From: Haliea sp.
GTDB lineage: Bacteria > Pseudomonadota > Gammaproteobacteria > Pseudomonadales > Halieaceae
Reading direction: 5' to 3'
NCBI GenBank assembly: GCA_016704305.1
Contig: JADJAL010000024.1
Location: 1 to 64,000, forward strand
Length of the DNA stretch: 64,000 bases
Below are positions 17,438 through 26,015 of this stretch, in pieces. The translations under genes were made by a program, and so were the position numbers. Each line of letters starts with the position of its first letter. Within the stretch, counting starts at the first letter, position 1. The notes under the pieces were generated by a model, which was not told the origin of the DNA, did no database searches, and saw only the letters and a list, made by a program, of their open reading frames with translations.

Positions 17438-17815
17438 ATGAAGATACTGTTTCGTGTACTGGTAGCCATACCGGCAATACTGTTTGTAGTGATGGGATTG
17501 CGTTGGGCAGTCGCCCCGGAGGGAGCGGCCACTTCACTGGGTATGACGCTGATGACCGGTGTCGGGCGCAGCTCACAGATTGGCGATGTCGGTTCATTTT
17601 TCCTCGCCATGGGCATCATGATGTTGATCGGCCTGGTCACGGGACGGCGCAGCTGGTTTCAGGCTCCCGCGCTGATGCTGGCACTGGCTGCGACATTGCG
17701 CGTGCTGGCCTGGCTGGTACACGACGCGGCACTCGCGCTGGACATGATTATCGTGGAAGTCGCGTTAGCCTCCGTGCTGATGATGGCATGTTCAAAACTC
17801 TCCCTGGATAAATAG
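17438..17815 (+). CDS. Small four-helix membrane protein
   Basis: 125 residues with four hydrophobic segments (LFRVLVAIPAILFVVMG, VGSFFLAMGIMMLIGLV, APALMLALAATLRVLAWLV, IIVEVALASVLMMA). Similar in size and layout to DUF4345-type membrane proteins, but not firmly assigned. AAAGGAG lies seven bases before the ATG. The sulfatase start follows after 3 bases, so they form one transcript; the pairing gives no clear function. Confidence 0.65.
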   Translation: MKILFRVLVAIPAILFVVMGLRWAVAPEGAATSLGMTLMTGVGRSSQIGDVGSFFLAMGIMMLIGLVTGRRSWFQAPALMLALAATLRVLAWLVHDAALALDMIIVEVALASVLMMACSKLSLDK

Positions 17816-17818
17816 CGC

Positions 17819-19660
17819 GTGAGCCGATCGTGCCGCGCGCAAGCCATTGCCCTGGTGATGGCGGTTGCGAGTGCCTGGCTAAGCCCCCTGCTGGCACAGG
17901 CGGCTGCGCGCCCCAATGTCGTACTCGTCATCGCCGATGACCTGGGCTTCACCGACATCGCACCCTATGGCAGCGAGGTGCAAACGCCCACGCTTTCCGC
18001 TCTGGCGGCAAATGGCGTGCGGTTCACCAACTACCACACGGCGGCCAGTTGCGCGCCAACGAGGGCCATGCTGCTGACCGGCGTCGACAGCCACCGCAAC
18101 GGCGTTGCGAATATTCCCGAAACCATTCCACCCGAGCAGGCGGCGCATCCCAACTACCGCGGGACCCTCGGCCACAACGTGGCGACCGTGGCCAGCCTGC
18201 TGCAGGCTGCGGGTTACCACACCTACATGGCCGGCAAATGGCACCTGGGCCACACGCCCGATCTGCTACCGTTTCGGCGGGGCTTCGAACGCACGGTGAC
18301 CATGGCGGACACCGGCGCCGACAACTGGGAGCAAAAGCCGTACCTCGCCATCTACGAGAAAGCCAACTGGTACGCCGATGGCGAGGAGTTCGAGCTGCCC
18401 GAGGACTTCTACTCGTCGCGCTTCCTGATCGACAAAACCATTGAGTTCATTGCCTCCAACGCCGGTGACGGGCAGCCCTTCTTCGCGTATATCCCGTTCC
18501 AGGCCGTCCACACACCGGTACAGGCACCACAGGAATTTACCGATAAATACATGGGGGTCTACGATAGCGGCTGGCAGGCACTTCGCCAGCAGCGCCGGGC
18601 CCGCGCAGAGGAGCTTGGCATCATCCCGCCCGGCACCGCCATGGTAGATATGTCCACTACCGGCGACTGGGAGTCCTATTCAGAAGACGAGCGGCGCTAC
18701 CACGCCAAGCGCATGGCGGTGTACGCGGGCATGATCGACGCGATGGATCACCACCTCGGGCGGCTCGTCGCCTTCCTGAAGGAAACCGGGCAATACGACA
18801 ATACAATATTCATCTTCACCTCGGACAACGGCAGCGAGGCCTCGGGCGGCGACGACCCACGCAGCCTGGCGATGCGCGCCGCGTTGTGGTGGCAAGGGTA
18901 TGTGAATGACTACGACACACTTGGACAGAAAGGCAGTTTCAACGCCATCGGGCCCAGCTTCGCCAGCGCCGCGGCCTCCCCGCTGGATTTTTACAAATTC
19001 TATGCCGGCGAAGGCGGCATGCGCGTACCGCTGATCATCGCCGGTGAGCCCATCCCGACCACGGCGCGACTCACCAATGCCTTCGCCTATGTCACCGATA
19101 TCACGCCCACCATTCTCGATGTGGCAGGCGTAAACCCGCCGAGCGGTCGCTTCGGTGGTCGCCCGGTGGAATCGATCATCGGGCGCAGCCTGCTGCCACT
19201 GGTTCGCGGCGACGTTGAGCGGGTGTACTCCGCCACCGATACCATTGGCTATGAACTGGGCGGCAATGCCGCGCTGTTCCAGGGCGACTATAAAATCGTA
19301 CTGAACATCCCGCCCGTGGGCGACAACCAGTGGCATCTGTACAACATCGTCACGGATCCCGGCGAGACGGATGACCTGAAAGAGCACATGCCCGAGCGTT
19401 TTGAAGAGATGCTCGCCCACTACCGACAGTACGTCATCGACAACGATGTCCTGCCACTGCCAGCGAACTACGATCCCGTTTTCCAGGGCGTTGCCAACGG
19501 CGTGCTTGATCGCTTCGGTTTGCAGATACTGGTGGGGTTACTGGCCCTGCTCGTACTGCTGCCATTCCTTATTTGGTACCGGGCCAGGAATCAGGGAATT
19601 CCATACGCCGCGCCTTCCAACGTGCGCCAGCATCGGGCCCAAACAGGGGGGAGCAAATAA
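17819..19660 (+). CDS. Type I sulfatase (arylsulfatase), membrane-anchored
   Basis: 613 residues. Signal peptide 1-29 (AIALVMAVASAWLSPLLAQA). Alkaline-phosphatase-fold sulfatase: metal-binding ADDLG (Asp40, Asp41), the formylglycine signature C78-A-P-T-R with MLLTG, GKWHLGH with Lys and His, and FTSDNGSEASGG with Asp/Asn ligands. It should hydrolyse sulfate esters in the periplasm, with Cys78 oxidised by a sulfatase-maturing enzyme not present in this window. Near the C-terminus a hydrophobic helix (LLALLVLLPFLIWY) followed by RARN suggests anchoring in the inner membrane. Start is GTG at 17819, three bases after the upstream gene; no clear Shine-Dalgarno, so coupling is likely. Substrate (glycan or aryl sulfate) unknown. 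Confidence 0.9.
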   Translation: MSRSCRAQAIALVMAVASAWLSPLLAQAAARPNVVLVIADDLGFTDIAPYGSEVQTPTLSALAANGVRFTNYHTAASCAPTRAMLLTGVDSHRNGVANIPETIPPEQAAHPNYRGTLGHNVATVASLLQAAGYHTYMAGKWHLGHTPDLLPFRRGFERTVTMADTGADNWEQKPYLAIYEKANWYADGEEFELPEDFYSSRFLIDKTIEFIASNAGDGQPFFAYIPFQAVHTPVQAPQEFTDKYMGVYDSGWQALRQQRRARAEELGIIPPGTAMVDMSTTGDWESYSEDERRYHAKRMAVYAGMIDAMDHHLGRLVAFLKETGQYDNTIFIFTSDNGSEASGGDDPRSLAMRAALWWQGYVNDYDTLGQKGSFNAIGPSFASAAASPLDFYKFYAGEGGMRVPLIIAGEPIPTTARLTNAFAYVTDITPTILDVAGVNPPSGRFGGRPVESIIGRSLLPLVRGDVERVYSATDTIGYELGGNAALFQGDYKIVLNIPPVGDNQWHLYNIVTDPGETDDLKEHMPERFEEMLAHYRQYVIDNDVLPLPANYDPVFQGVANGVLDRFGLQILVGLLALLVLLPFLIWYRARNQGIPYAAPSNVRQHRAQTGGSK

Positions 19661-19834
19661 GCCTTGGCACAGGTTTCGCGCTTCCACTAAGATTGTGCCA
19701 GCCGGGGCGAGTGCCTCGCCACCATCGATTTCGCTGGCACCTCACGCGTTGATTCGATGCACTAACACCAACACTTCTCGGGCGGCACTCACCTCGGGTG
19801 CCGTCTCCATTTGCTGATCACACGAGCAGACGCC

Positions 19835-21019
19835 ATGCCTGTCAGTCTTGGAACACCCCTCACCCCCAGCGCCAAAAAAGTCCTGTTCTGTGGCTCGGGT
19901 GAGCTGGGCAAGGAAGTAGCGATTGAATTGCAACGACTGGGCGTGGAAGTCATCGCGGTGGATCGCTATGCCAACGCACCGGCGATGCAGGTGGCCCACC
20001 GGTCGCATGTGATCAATATGCTGGACGGGGCGGCATTGCGCGCGGTCATCGAGACCGAAAAGCCCGACCTCATCGTGCCGGAAATCGAAGCGATCGCCAC
20101 CGATACGCTGGCGGAACTGGAGTCCGAGGGTTTCACCGTCATTCCAACCGCAAAGGCCACGCAGCTCACCATGAACCGCGAGGGGATTCGTCGCCTCGCA
20201 GCGGAAGAACTCGGACTCCAAACCAGCGCGTATCATTTCGCGCAAACCAAAGAGGAATATGTGGCGGCGGTAAAAGACATCGGCCTGCCCTGCGTGATCA
20301 AACCCATCATGAGCTCCTCGGGTAAAGGCCAGTCGCTGGTGCGCAACGCGAGCGACATCGACAAGGCCTGGGATTACGCACAGGCGGGCGGTCGCGCGGG
20401 CAAGGGCAAGGTCATCATCGAAGGGTTCGTGGATTTTGATTTCGAGATCACGCTGTTGACCGTGCGGCATCGCGACGGCACTTCATTTTGCGCGCCAATC
20501 GGCCATCGGCAGGAAGCCGGTGACTACCGCGAATCCTGGCAACCGCAGGTAATGTCGGCCACCGCACTGGCAACTGCGCAGGAGATGGCGAAAAAAGTGA
20601 CGACGGCATTGGGCGGCAAAGGCCTGTTTGGCGTTGAGTTTTTTATCAAGGGCGACGAGGTGGTGTTCAGTGAAGTGTCGCCGCGCCCGCACGACACCGG
20701 GCTGGTGACGCTGGTGTCGCAGGACCTCTCCGAGTTCGCGCTGCACGCGCGCGCGATTCTCGACCTGCCGATTCCCGCGATTCGGCAGAACGGCCCAAGC
20801 GCATCGAGCGTGATCCTGGTCAGTGGCGAAAGCCAGAATGTCAGGTTCGGCAATCTGGAGCAGGCCCTCGCCGTGGCCGACACGCAATTGCGCCTGTTTG
20901 GCAAACCGGAGGTGTCCGGTTCGCGGCGCATGGGTGTTGCACTGGCGCTCGGCGATTCGATCGAGCGCGCAAGGGAGATCGCCAACGCATGCGCCGCCGC
21001 CGTAACCGTGCAGTTGTAA
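19835..21019 (+). CDS. purT: Formate-dependent phosphoribosylglycinamide formyltransferase PurT
   Basis: ATP-grasp enzyme that makes formyl-GAR from GAR, formate and ATP (step 3 of purine synthesis, folate-independent). 394 residues, family length. N-terminal Rossmann-like loop LFCGSGELGKEVAIELQRLG; glycine-rich ATP loop IKPIMSSSGKGQSLV; metal/phosphate region FFIKGDEVVFSEVSPRPHDTG. I start at ATG 19835 (MPVSLGTPLTPSA), eight codons after the first in-frame start. It lies close to purK-purE, so this 5-kb stretch holds three purine genes. Confidence 0.96.
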   Translation: MPVSLGTPLTPSAKKVLFCGSGELGKEVAIELQRLGVEVIAVDRYANAPAMQVAHRSHVINMLDGAALRAVIETEKPDLIVPEIEAIATDTLAELESEGFTVIPTAKATQLTMNREGIRRLAAEELGLQTSAYHFAQTKEEYVAAVKDIGLPCVIKPIMSSSGKGQSLVRNASDIDKAWDYAQAGGRAGKGKVIIEGFVDFDFEITLLTVRHRDGTSFCAPIGHRQEAGDYRESWQPQVMSATALATAQEMAKKVTTALGGKGLFGVEFFIKGDEVVFSEVSPRPHDTGLVTLVSQDLSEFALHARAILDLPIPAIRQNGPSASSVILVSGESQNVRFGNLEQALAVADTQLRLFGKPEVSGSRRMGVALALGDSIERAREIANACAAAVTVQL

Positions 21020-21049
21020 TCAGTTAACGCATTCGCAGCGACGCACCGG

Positions 21050-21952
21050 ATGCGACATCTCAATTACAACCACCTGCTGTACTTCTGGACCGTCGCCCGC
21101 GAAGGGAGCATCGCAAAGGCGACCCACAGCCTGAACCTGACACCGCAGACAATCAGCGGTCAGCTTAAATTACTGGAAAAATCCGTGGGTGAGCCGCTGT
21201 TCCACAAAGTGGGGCGCGGACTCGCGATGACAGAAACCGGGCATACGGTTTTTCAATACGCGGAAGAGATATTCAATTTAGGCGCTGAACTGGCGTCTCG
21301 CGTAAAGAGCGGGCGCGTCATCGTGCCAGCACTGCTCACTGTGGGCGTCGTAAACTCCATCCCCAAACTGGTCGCGGCGCGGATACTGCAACCGGTGTTC
21401 GACTCAGACATGCCGATCAGGCTGGTGTGCATCGAAGGCGGCCTGGAGCCCCTGCTGGGCAGGCTGGCAGTGCACCGGCTGGACCTCATACTCTGTGATC
21501 GGCCGATTCCCTCCGGACTCTCTGTGAAGGCCTTCAGCCATGCATTGGGCGCAAGCGACATAAGCCTGTTCTGCCCGCTCGCGCTGTCACGGCGCTACAA
21601 AAAAAATTTTCCGCAATGCCTCAACAAAGCGCCGATGTTGCTGCCGACCCTGGACAATCCCATTCGGCGTCCACTGGATGACTGGTTCGAACAGCATAGC
21701 GTGTCGCCTACCCTCATCGCCGAGTTTGAAGACAGTGCATTGATGAAGGCCTTTGGCGAGGCGGGAAACGGGATTTTTCCGTCGCCCACCGCCATCAGTG
21801 ACGAAGTCGAACAGATGTACCGCGTGCGCAGGATTGGCAATCCGATTCCCGTTCAGGAGGCATACTTTGCAATTTCTCCGGAACGAAAACTGAAGCATCC
21901 CGCCGTGCTGCGCATCATCGACGCGGCGCGGGCCCAATTGCTGCGGCGCTGA
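21050..21952 (+). CDS. nhaR: LysR-family regulator, NhaR-like
   Basis: 300 residues. N-terminal winged HTH (LNYNHLLYFWTVAREGSIAK and the recognition helix region LTPQTISGQLKLLE), then a substrate-binding domain. Overall closest to NhaR, the Na+-responsive activator of the NhaA antiporter. It is 30 bases after purT and converges with sbtB, six bases away. With no nhaA nearby, its targets may include the adjacent Na+-dependent bicarbonate-transporter-like genes; this is inference from position only. The gene symbol is by similarity. Confidence 0.85.
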   Translation: MRHLNYNHLLYFWTVAREGSIAKATHSLNLTPQTISGQLKLLEKSVGEPLFHKVGRGLAMTETGHTVFQYAEEIFNLGAELASRVKSGRVIVPALLTVGVVNSIPKLVAARILQPVFDSDMPIRLVCIEGGLEPLLGRLAVHRLDLILCDRPIPSGLSVKAFSHALGASDISLFCPLALSRRYKKNFPQCLNKAPMLLPTLDNPIRRPLDDWFEQHSVSPTLIAEFEDSALMKAFGEAGNGIFPSPTAISDEVEQMYRVRRIGNPIPVQEAYFAISPERKLKHPAVLRIIDAARAQLLRR

Positions 21953-21958
21953 CTCCTC

Positions 21959-22255
21959 TCAGTGACGCAGCCATTGCGCGTCCGATAGCAGGCAGATACC
22001 GCCGCTGCGAGCGAGCAGCGGTCTCACCGCTTCCAGCAAGCGCTCGATTTTCACCATGTCATCACAGGCGACCAGGACAAGGCTGTTACTGGATTGTCCG
22101 GACAGTTCATCCGCACGGCGCACGCCCCTGTCCCCGGAACCGCGGACTTCGGGAATCAGCGAGTAGCCAGGGATGTCCAGTTCTTTGAACACGGCGATGA
22201 GCGCAGGCACCATCGGCGTTTCGATAACAATTTCTATACGCTTGCAGGGTTTCAT
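21959..22255 (-). CDS. PII-like protein, SbtB-like
   Basis: 98 residues starting MKPCKRIEIVIET. It has the PII-like fold pattern: beta strand KRIEIVIE, an ELDIPGYSLIPEVRGSGDRG stretch in T-loop position, and a closing strand NSLVLVACDD. It overlaps the end of the sbtA-like gene by 4 bases, as sbtB does in cyanobacteria, where SbtB binds adenine nucleotides and controls SbtA. No canonical PII uridylylation Tyr is seen in the loop. Bacterial SbtA-SbtB pairs outside cyanobacteria are known but little studied. Confidence 0.75.
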   Translation of the reverse strand: MKPCKRIEIVIETPMVPALIAVFKELDIPGYSLIPEVRGSGDRGVRRADELSGQSSNSLVLVACDDMVKIERLLEAVRPLLARSGGICLLSDAQWLRH

Positions 22256-23247
22256 AACAGCCACCGGATTGCCGCATGATAGGCAGGGATGCCGACCAGC
22301 AGGTTGAGGGGAAAAGTGATCGCCAATGACATCGTAAGGTAGCTGCCCGGATTGGCTTCTGGCAGCGCCAGGCGCATTGCCGCGGGAACCGCGATGTACG
22401 ATGCGCTAGCCGCCAGCACGACCAGCAGGAGCGCGTTGCCCTCGGACAACCCCAGGAGCACGGCGAGGGCCAACCCGACCAGCGCATTCAGTGCCGGCAA
22501 CAACATGGCGGCTAACAACAGGGGTCGCATGGAGCGTCCATCCGAGCCAGTAGTTTTCGTTGCAGGCAAATCACCAAATCGGCGCGCGGCGACAATGCCC
22601 ATGTCGAGCAGGAACAGGCACAGCAATCCCAGGAACAAATCCTTAACCAGCGGCTCAACTTTCTGCATGCCATCGGCACCGGTAATCCAGCCAATCAACA
22701 TGCTGCCCAGAATCAGTAGGACGGAGCCGTTGAACAGCGCTTCCCGCAGCAACGCTTTCCAGGACACGTTTTGCACTGCGCCGCGCTGCTGGCCGCCGTA
22801 GTATTTGTACAGCACGATGCCCACGATGATCGCGGGTGACTCCATGAGCGCCATGGCCGCCACCAGGTAACCGCTCCACTGAATGCCGAGCATGTCGAGA
22901 TAACCGGTTGCGGTAACGAACGTCACGGCGCTCACCGAGCCGTAGGTAGCCGCTATCGCGGCCGCATCAGCCAGCGGAAACCAGCGCCTCAGCAACACGA
23001 ATGTGTATACCGGGATTAGCGCCGACAATGTCACGGCGCCCAGCAGTGTGAGCAGCATGGTGGCGTCAATTGTCGATTCTGATATCGCAACGCCGCCCTT
23101 GAAGCCGATGGCGAACAACAGGTAGAGGGACAGCGATTTGGCGATCTGCGCCGGGATTTCCAGATCGGATCGCACCAGGACGGCGGCGACACCCAGGAAA
23201 AAAAACAGCAGCGGCGGCGAACTGAGGTTGCTGAGGAACACCGACAT
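22252..23247 (-). CDS. Sodium-dependent bicarbonate transporter family permease (SbtA-like)
   Basis: 331 residues, about ten hydrophobic helices. SbtA/DUF897 pattern: SNLSSPPLLFFFLGVAAVLV at the N-terminus, FAIGFKGGVAIS, TYGSVSAVTFVTATGYL, and the second half with LFLGLLCLFLLDMGIVAARR and VVLAASASYIAVPAAMRLAL. SbtA carries HCO3- with Na+ across the inner membrane. The ATG overlaps the purE stop (TGATG) and the end overlaps sbtB by 4 bases, so purK-purE-sbtA-sbtB is one transcript. PurK consumes bicarbonate, which would explain the link. Confidence 0.85.
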   Translation of the reverse strand: MSVFLSNLSSPPLLFFFLGVAAVLVRSDLEIPAQIAKSLSLYLLFAIGFKGGVAISESTIDATMLLTLLGAVTLSALIPVYTFVLLRRWFPLADAAAIAATYGSVSAVTFVTATGYLDMLGIQWSGYLVAAMALMESPAIIVGIVLYKYYGGQQRGAVQNVSWKALLREALFNGSVLLILGSMLIGWITGADGMQKVEPLVKDLFLGLLCLFLLDMGIVAARRFGDLPATKTTGSDGRSMRPLLLAAMLLPALNALVGLALAVLLGLSEGNALLLVVLAASASYIAVPAAMRLALPEANPGSYLTMSLAITFPLNLLVGIPAYHAAIRWLL

Positions 23248-23744
23248 CAGTGCTGGCTTTCCTGTTGCAGCGTGTCGGACTGCTGTGCCACCTTGTCCCG
23301 CATTGTCCGCCGGTGGTCGTGGAGACGTTCGCGCAACACCGGGTCGGAAGCGGCAATAATCTGCGCGGCCAGGAATCCCGCATTCGCTGCGTTATCAATC
23401 GCGACAGTGGCCACTGGCACGCCTTTCGGCATTTGTACGATGGACAACAGCGCGTCAATGCCCTCCAGCTTGGTAGCGCTGATAGGCACGCCGATCACGG
23501 GCAGCACTGTCAACGCGGCCGCCATGCCCGGCAGGTGGGCGGCGCCACCCGCGCCGGCGATGATAACCTGCAGTCCGCGCTGCTCGGCCGTACTGGCGTA
23601 GGTGTGCAACTTGTCCGGCGTGCGATGCGCGCTGACGATGTCCATTTCGTAGGGTATGCACAATGCGGTGAGTACTTCCGCCGCGGCGCGCATGGTTGCC
23701 AGATCCGAGTCGCTGCCCATGATAATACCGACCAATGCCTGCAT
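23247..23744 (-). CDS. purE: N5-carboxyaminoimidazole ribonucleotide mutase PurE
   Basis: 165 residues, class I PurE. Converts N5-CAIR to CAIR. Motifs MGSDSDLATM, DIVSAHRTPDKL (active-site His), IIAGAGGAAHLPGM and GVPISA are all present. Last residues are Gln-rich and extend past the usual end. Starts 2 bases after the purK stop; a GGGAGG at the end of purK serves as its ribosome site. Confidence 0.97.
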   Translation of the reverse strand: MQALVGIIMGSDSDLATMRAAAEVLTALCIPYEMDIVSAHRTPDKLHTYASTAEQRGLQVIIAGAGGAAHLPGMAAALTVLPVIGVPISATKLEGIDALLSIVQMPKGVPVATVAIDNAANAGFLAAQIIAASDPVLRERLHDHRRTMRDKVAQQSDTLQQESQH

Positions 23745-23746
23745 GC

Positions 23747-24898
23747 TTACCTCCCGTGGTGACTTTGTGCGAGCTGCGCCAGCGTCTGCCTGGCGAGATC
23801 CAGCGCTTCGCCGGCACCATTGGCCAGCGCGTTGATGTGTCCCATTTTTCGACCCGTGCGGCCTGGGGTCTTGCCATACCAGTAGACGGATACATCGCCC
23901 TGCGGATTCCTGGTAACAGTGGGGCGCGCAGGGGAGCAGGCGTGAAGTTCGTCCGCATCAAGAATATTGACCATGGCCGAAGAACCGAGCGACTTGATAG
24001 CAACCAGGGGAAGCCCCAGGACCGCGCGCACATGCTGCTCAAACTGCGAGACATTGCAGGCATCGAGGGTGAGGTGCCCGGAATTGTGGACACGAGGCGA
24101 GATCTCGTTGATCAACAGCGCTCCGCCGTCAGTCAGGAACATTTCGACCGCGAAAACGCCCACGCCATTGAGCGCGCTGACGGCCTCTGCGGCAATGCAC
24201 ATCGCCTCGTCGCTTTTCGCCGGCGTGATCGACGCCGGCATGGTCACGGCAATCACCGTGTTCAACTGGTGGTCAAACTGCATGGTCATCGGCGGATAGG
24301 CCTGCAACTCCCCTGTTTGTGTGCGCGCCACAATGACCGAGATCTCCGTGCTGCCCGGCAGGAACGGTTCCACGACGCTGGGCGTATCCCACAATTGCCC
24401 GGCGGAGGTGAGGCTACCGATAATCTGCACCCCGCGGCCGTCATAACCACCTGTGCGCGTCTTTTGCACCACAGCCAGCCCGAGTTTCGCGGTCAGCTCG
24501 CCAACAGCAACGGCATTCCCTGGCAAAACAGTGAATGGCAAGGTGGGAAGATTCTGCTCGCGTAGCCACGCCTTCTGCGTGCCCTTGTCCTTCAGCAGTC
24601 GCAGGGTACCTACTGCTGGAAACACACTGACGCCACCCGCACGCTCAGCCCGCTCCAGTTGCGACAACCAATCCTCAGGTACTGCTTCTTTATCGAAAGT
24701 CACAATATCGCAGCGCGCGATAAACCCGTCGATTGCCGCCTGATTGCCGCTTTCGAGCCGGAAGGGCCAGTCGGCGATATCCAACGCGGGCGCATCGCCG
24801 GGCTGGGACAGGACGGCCACCTCCACGCCAAGCGCCTGCGCGGCATGGCACAGATAGAGCGCGAGTTGCCCGCCGCCCACGATGCCCAATCGCCTCAT
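23747..24898 (-). CDS. purK: N5-carboxyaminoimidazole ribonucleotide synthase PurK
   Basis: ATP-grasp enzyme that joins AIR, ATP and bicarbonate to N5-CAIR. 383 residues. N-terminal loop MRRLGIVGGGQLALYL, FDKEAVPE, the ATP-grasp loop QKTRTGGYDGRG, VEPFLPGSTEISVIVART, and the metal site INEISPRVHNSGH. First gene of the operon with purE and the bicarbonate-transporter-like pair. The ATG at 24898 opens at the edge of a 269-base divergent intergenic region. Confidence 0.96.
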   Translation of the reverse strand: MRRLGIVGGGQLALYLCHAAQALGVEVAVLSQPGDAPALDIADWPFRLESGNQAAIDGFIARCDIVTFDKEAVPEDWLSQLERAERAGGVSVFPAVGTLRLLKDKGTQKAWLREQNLPTLPFTVLPGNAVAVGELTAKLGLAVVQKTRTGGYDGRGVQIIGSLTSAGQLWDTPSVVEPFLPGSTEISVIVARTQTGELQAYPPMTMQFDHQLNTVIAVTMPASITPAKSDEAMCIAAEAVSALNGVGVFAVEMFLTDGGALLINEISPRVHNSGHLTLDACNVSQFEQHVRAVLGLPLVAIKSLGSSAMVNILDADELHACSPARPTVTRNPQGDVSVYWYGKTPGRTGRKMGHINALANGAGEALDLARQTLAQLAQSHHGR

Positions 24899-25167
24899 GA
24901 GAACAGCGTCCCTGCGGCAGCACTATGCGCAGCGGGGTCATGCGCCTGACCGTGCGAGCCGTATGCCTGCATACTTGATTCCTTTAACGGAGCGGTGCGC
25001 AATCATAAGCAGGAACACCATTCTGACAATTCGATTTATTTTTAGCGTTTATTCGCTTTTAACGAAGTAATCACTCAGCACTCGCATTAAAAAAATGCAC
25101 ACAATGCGTTTTCGTCCACAAAGGGAGCGCATACTCTCCCCACCATGATCGAAAAGAGAGTAGACAA

Positions 25168-25971
25168 ATGTGGCTACAGACGAGTTGTGACCTGGGATTT
25201 GAGATTGCCGTACCAACGCCTTTTGTGCTGATGCTGCGCCCGCGCAGCGGTGCGCAGCAGTGGATTGCCAGCGAGCAGTACTGGTTGTCACCGAGTGTAC
25301 CGGTGTTCGAGTTCACGGATGTCTACGGCAACCTGTGCCAGCGACTGGTTGCACCGGTTGGCGCTTTCCGCGTGCACACCTCGGCACAGGTGATGATTTC
25401 CGATTCGGTGGACCGTGCGCCCGACGCACCCTTCATCGACGTGCAAAACCTGCCTGATTCCATACTCTGCTACCTGCTGCCCAGCCGCTATTGCGAATCC
25501 GATCGCTTCGGCCAAATGGCCAATGAGATTACGGCGGGACAACTCCCCGGCTATAACCAGGTGGCTGCCATTGAGGCGTGGTTGCGCGACACCATCCGCT
25601 TCGATCCGTACAACGGCGATGTCTTTCTCTCTGCGATTGAGATCAACGCCCGCCAGTGGGGCGTGTGCCGCGACCTGTCGCACCTCGGTATAGCCCTGTG
25701 CCGCAGCCTCAGCATCCCGGCCCGCATGGTGGTAGGTTATCTATATGGCCTGCAGCCGATGGACCTGCACGCGTGGTTCGAAGCCTATGTCGGTAATCGC
25801 TGGTATTCGTTCGATGCCACGCAGCGGGCGATCAGCGGGGGCTATGTGGCCATAGGCTACGGCCGCGATGCTGCCGACGTCGCGGTTTACAATCAATTTG
25901 GCCCCGCGCTATTGCCCGCCGAAAAGCGGGTCAGTGTCGAACTCGGCGCACCGCCGAGCGGCGCCAACTGA
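25168..25971 (+). CDS. Transglutaminase-like protein
   Basis: 267 residues. N-terminal beta domain (residues 1-110) precedes a transglutaminase/protease-like core with the catalytic triad Cys in GVCRDLSHL, His in DLHAWFEAYV and Asp in SFDAT. No signal peptide, so probably cytoplasmic. The family includes peptidases and amidases; the reaction here is unknown. It stands alone between purK and fadE, unlike the second transglutaminase-like gene at 49157, which is in an ATP-grasp operon. The 269 bases upstream are A+T-rich and should hold its promoter and that of purK. Confidence 0.8.
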   Translation: MWLQTSCDLGFEIAVPTPFVLMLRPRSGAQQWIASEQYWLSPSVPVFEFTDVYGNLCQRLVAPVGAFRVHTSAQVMISDSVDRAPDAPFIDVQNLPDSILCYLLPSRYCESDRFGQMANEITAGQLPGYNQVAAIEAWLRDTIRFDPYNGDVFLSAIEINARQWGVCRDLSHLGIALCRSLSIPARMVVGYLYGLQPMDLHAWFEAYVGNRWYSFDATQRAISGGYVAIGYGRDAADVAVYNQFGPALLPAEKRVSVELGAPPSGAN

Positions 25972-26015
25972 GGCGCGTCAGCGCCAGGCTCGCGGGGCGA
26001 CGGGCACTGGCCGTG

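Noticed and set aside
19665..19680. TGGCACAGGTTTCGCG as a sigma-54 promoter for purT
   Set aside because: The -12 half is poor (TCGC), it is 155 bases from the gene, and purT is not a typical RpoN target.
19665..19700. TGGCACA/TGTGCCA inverted repeat after the sulfatase as terminator
   Set aside because: Loop too long and no T-tract.
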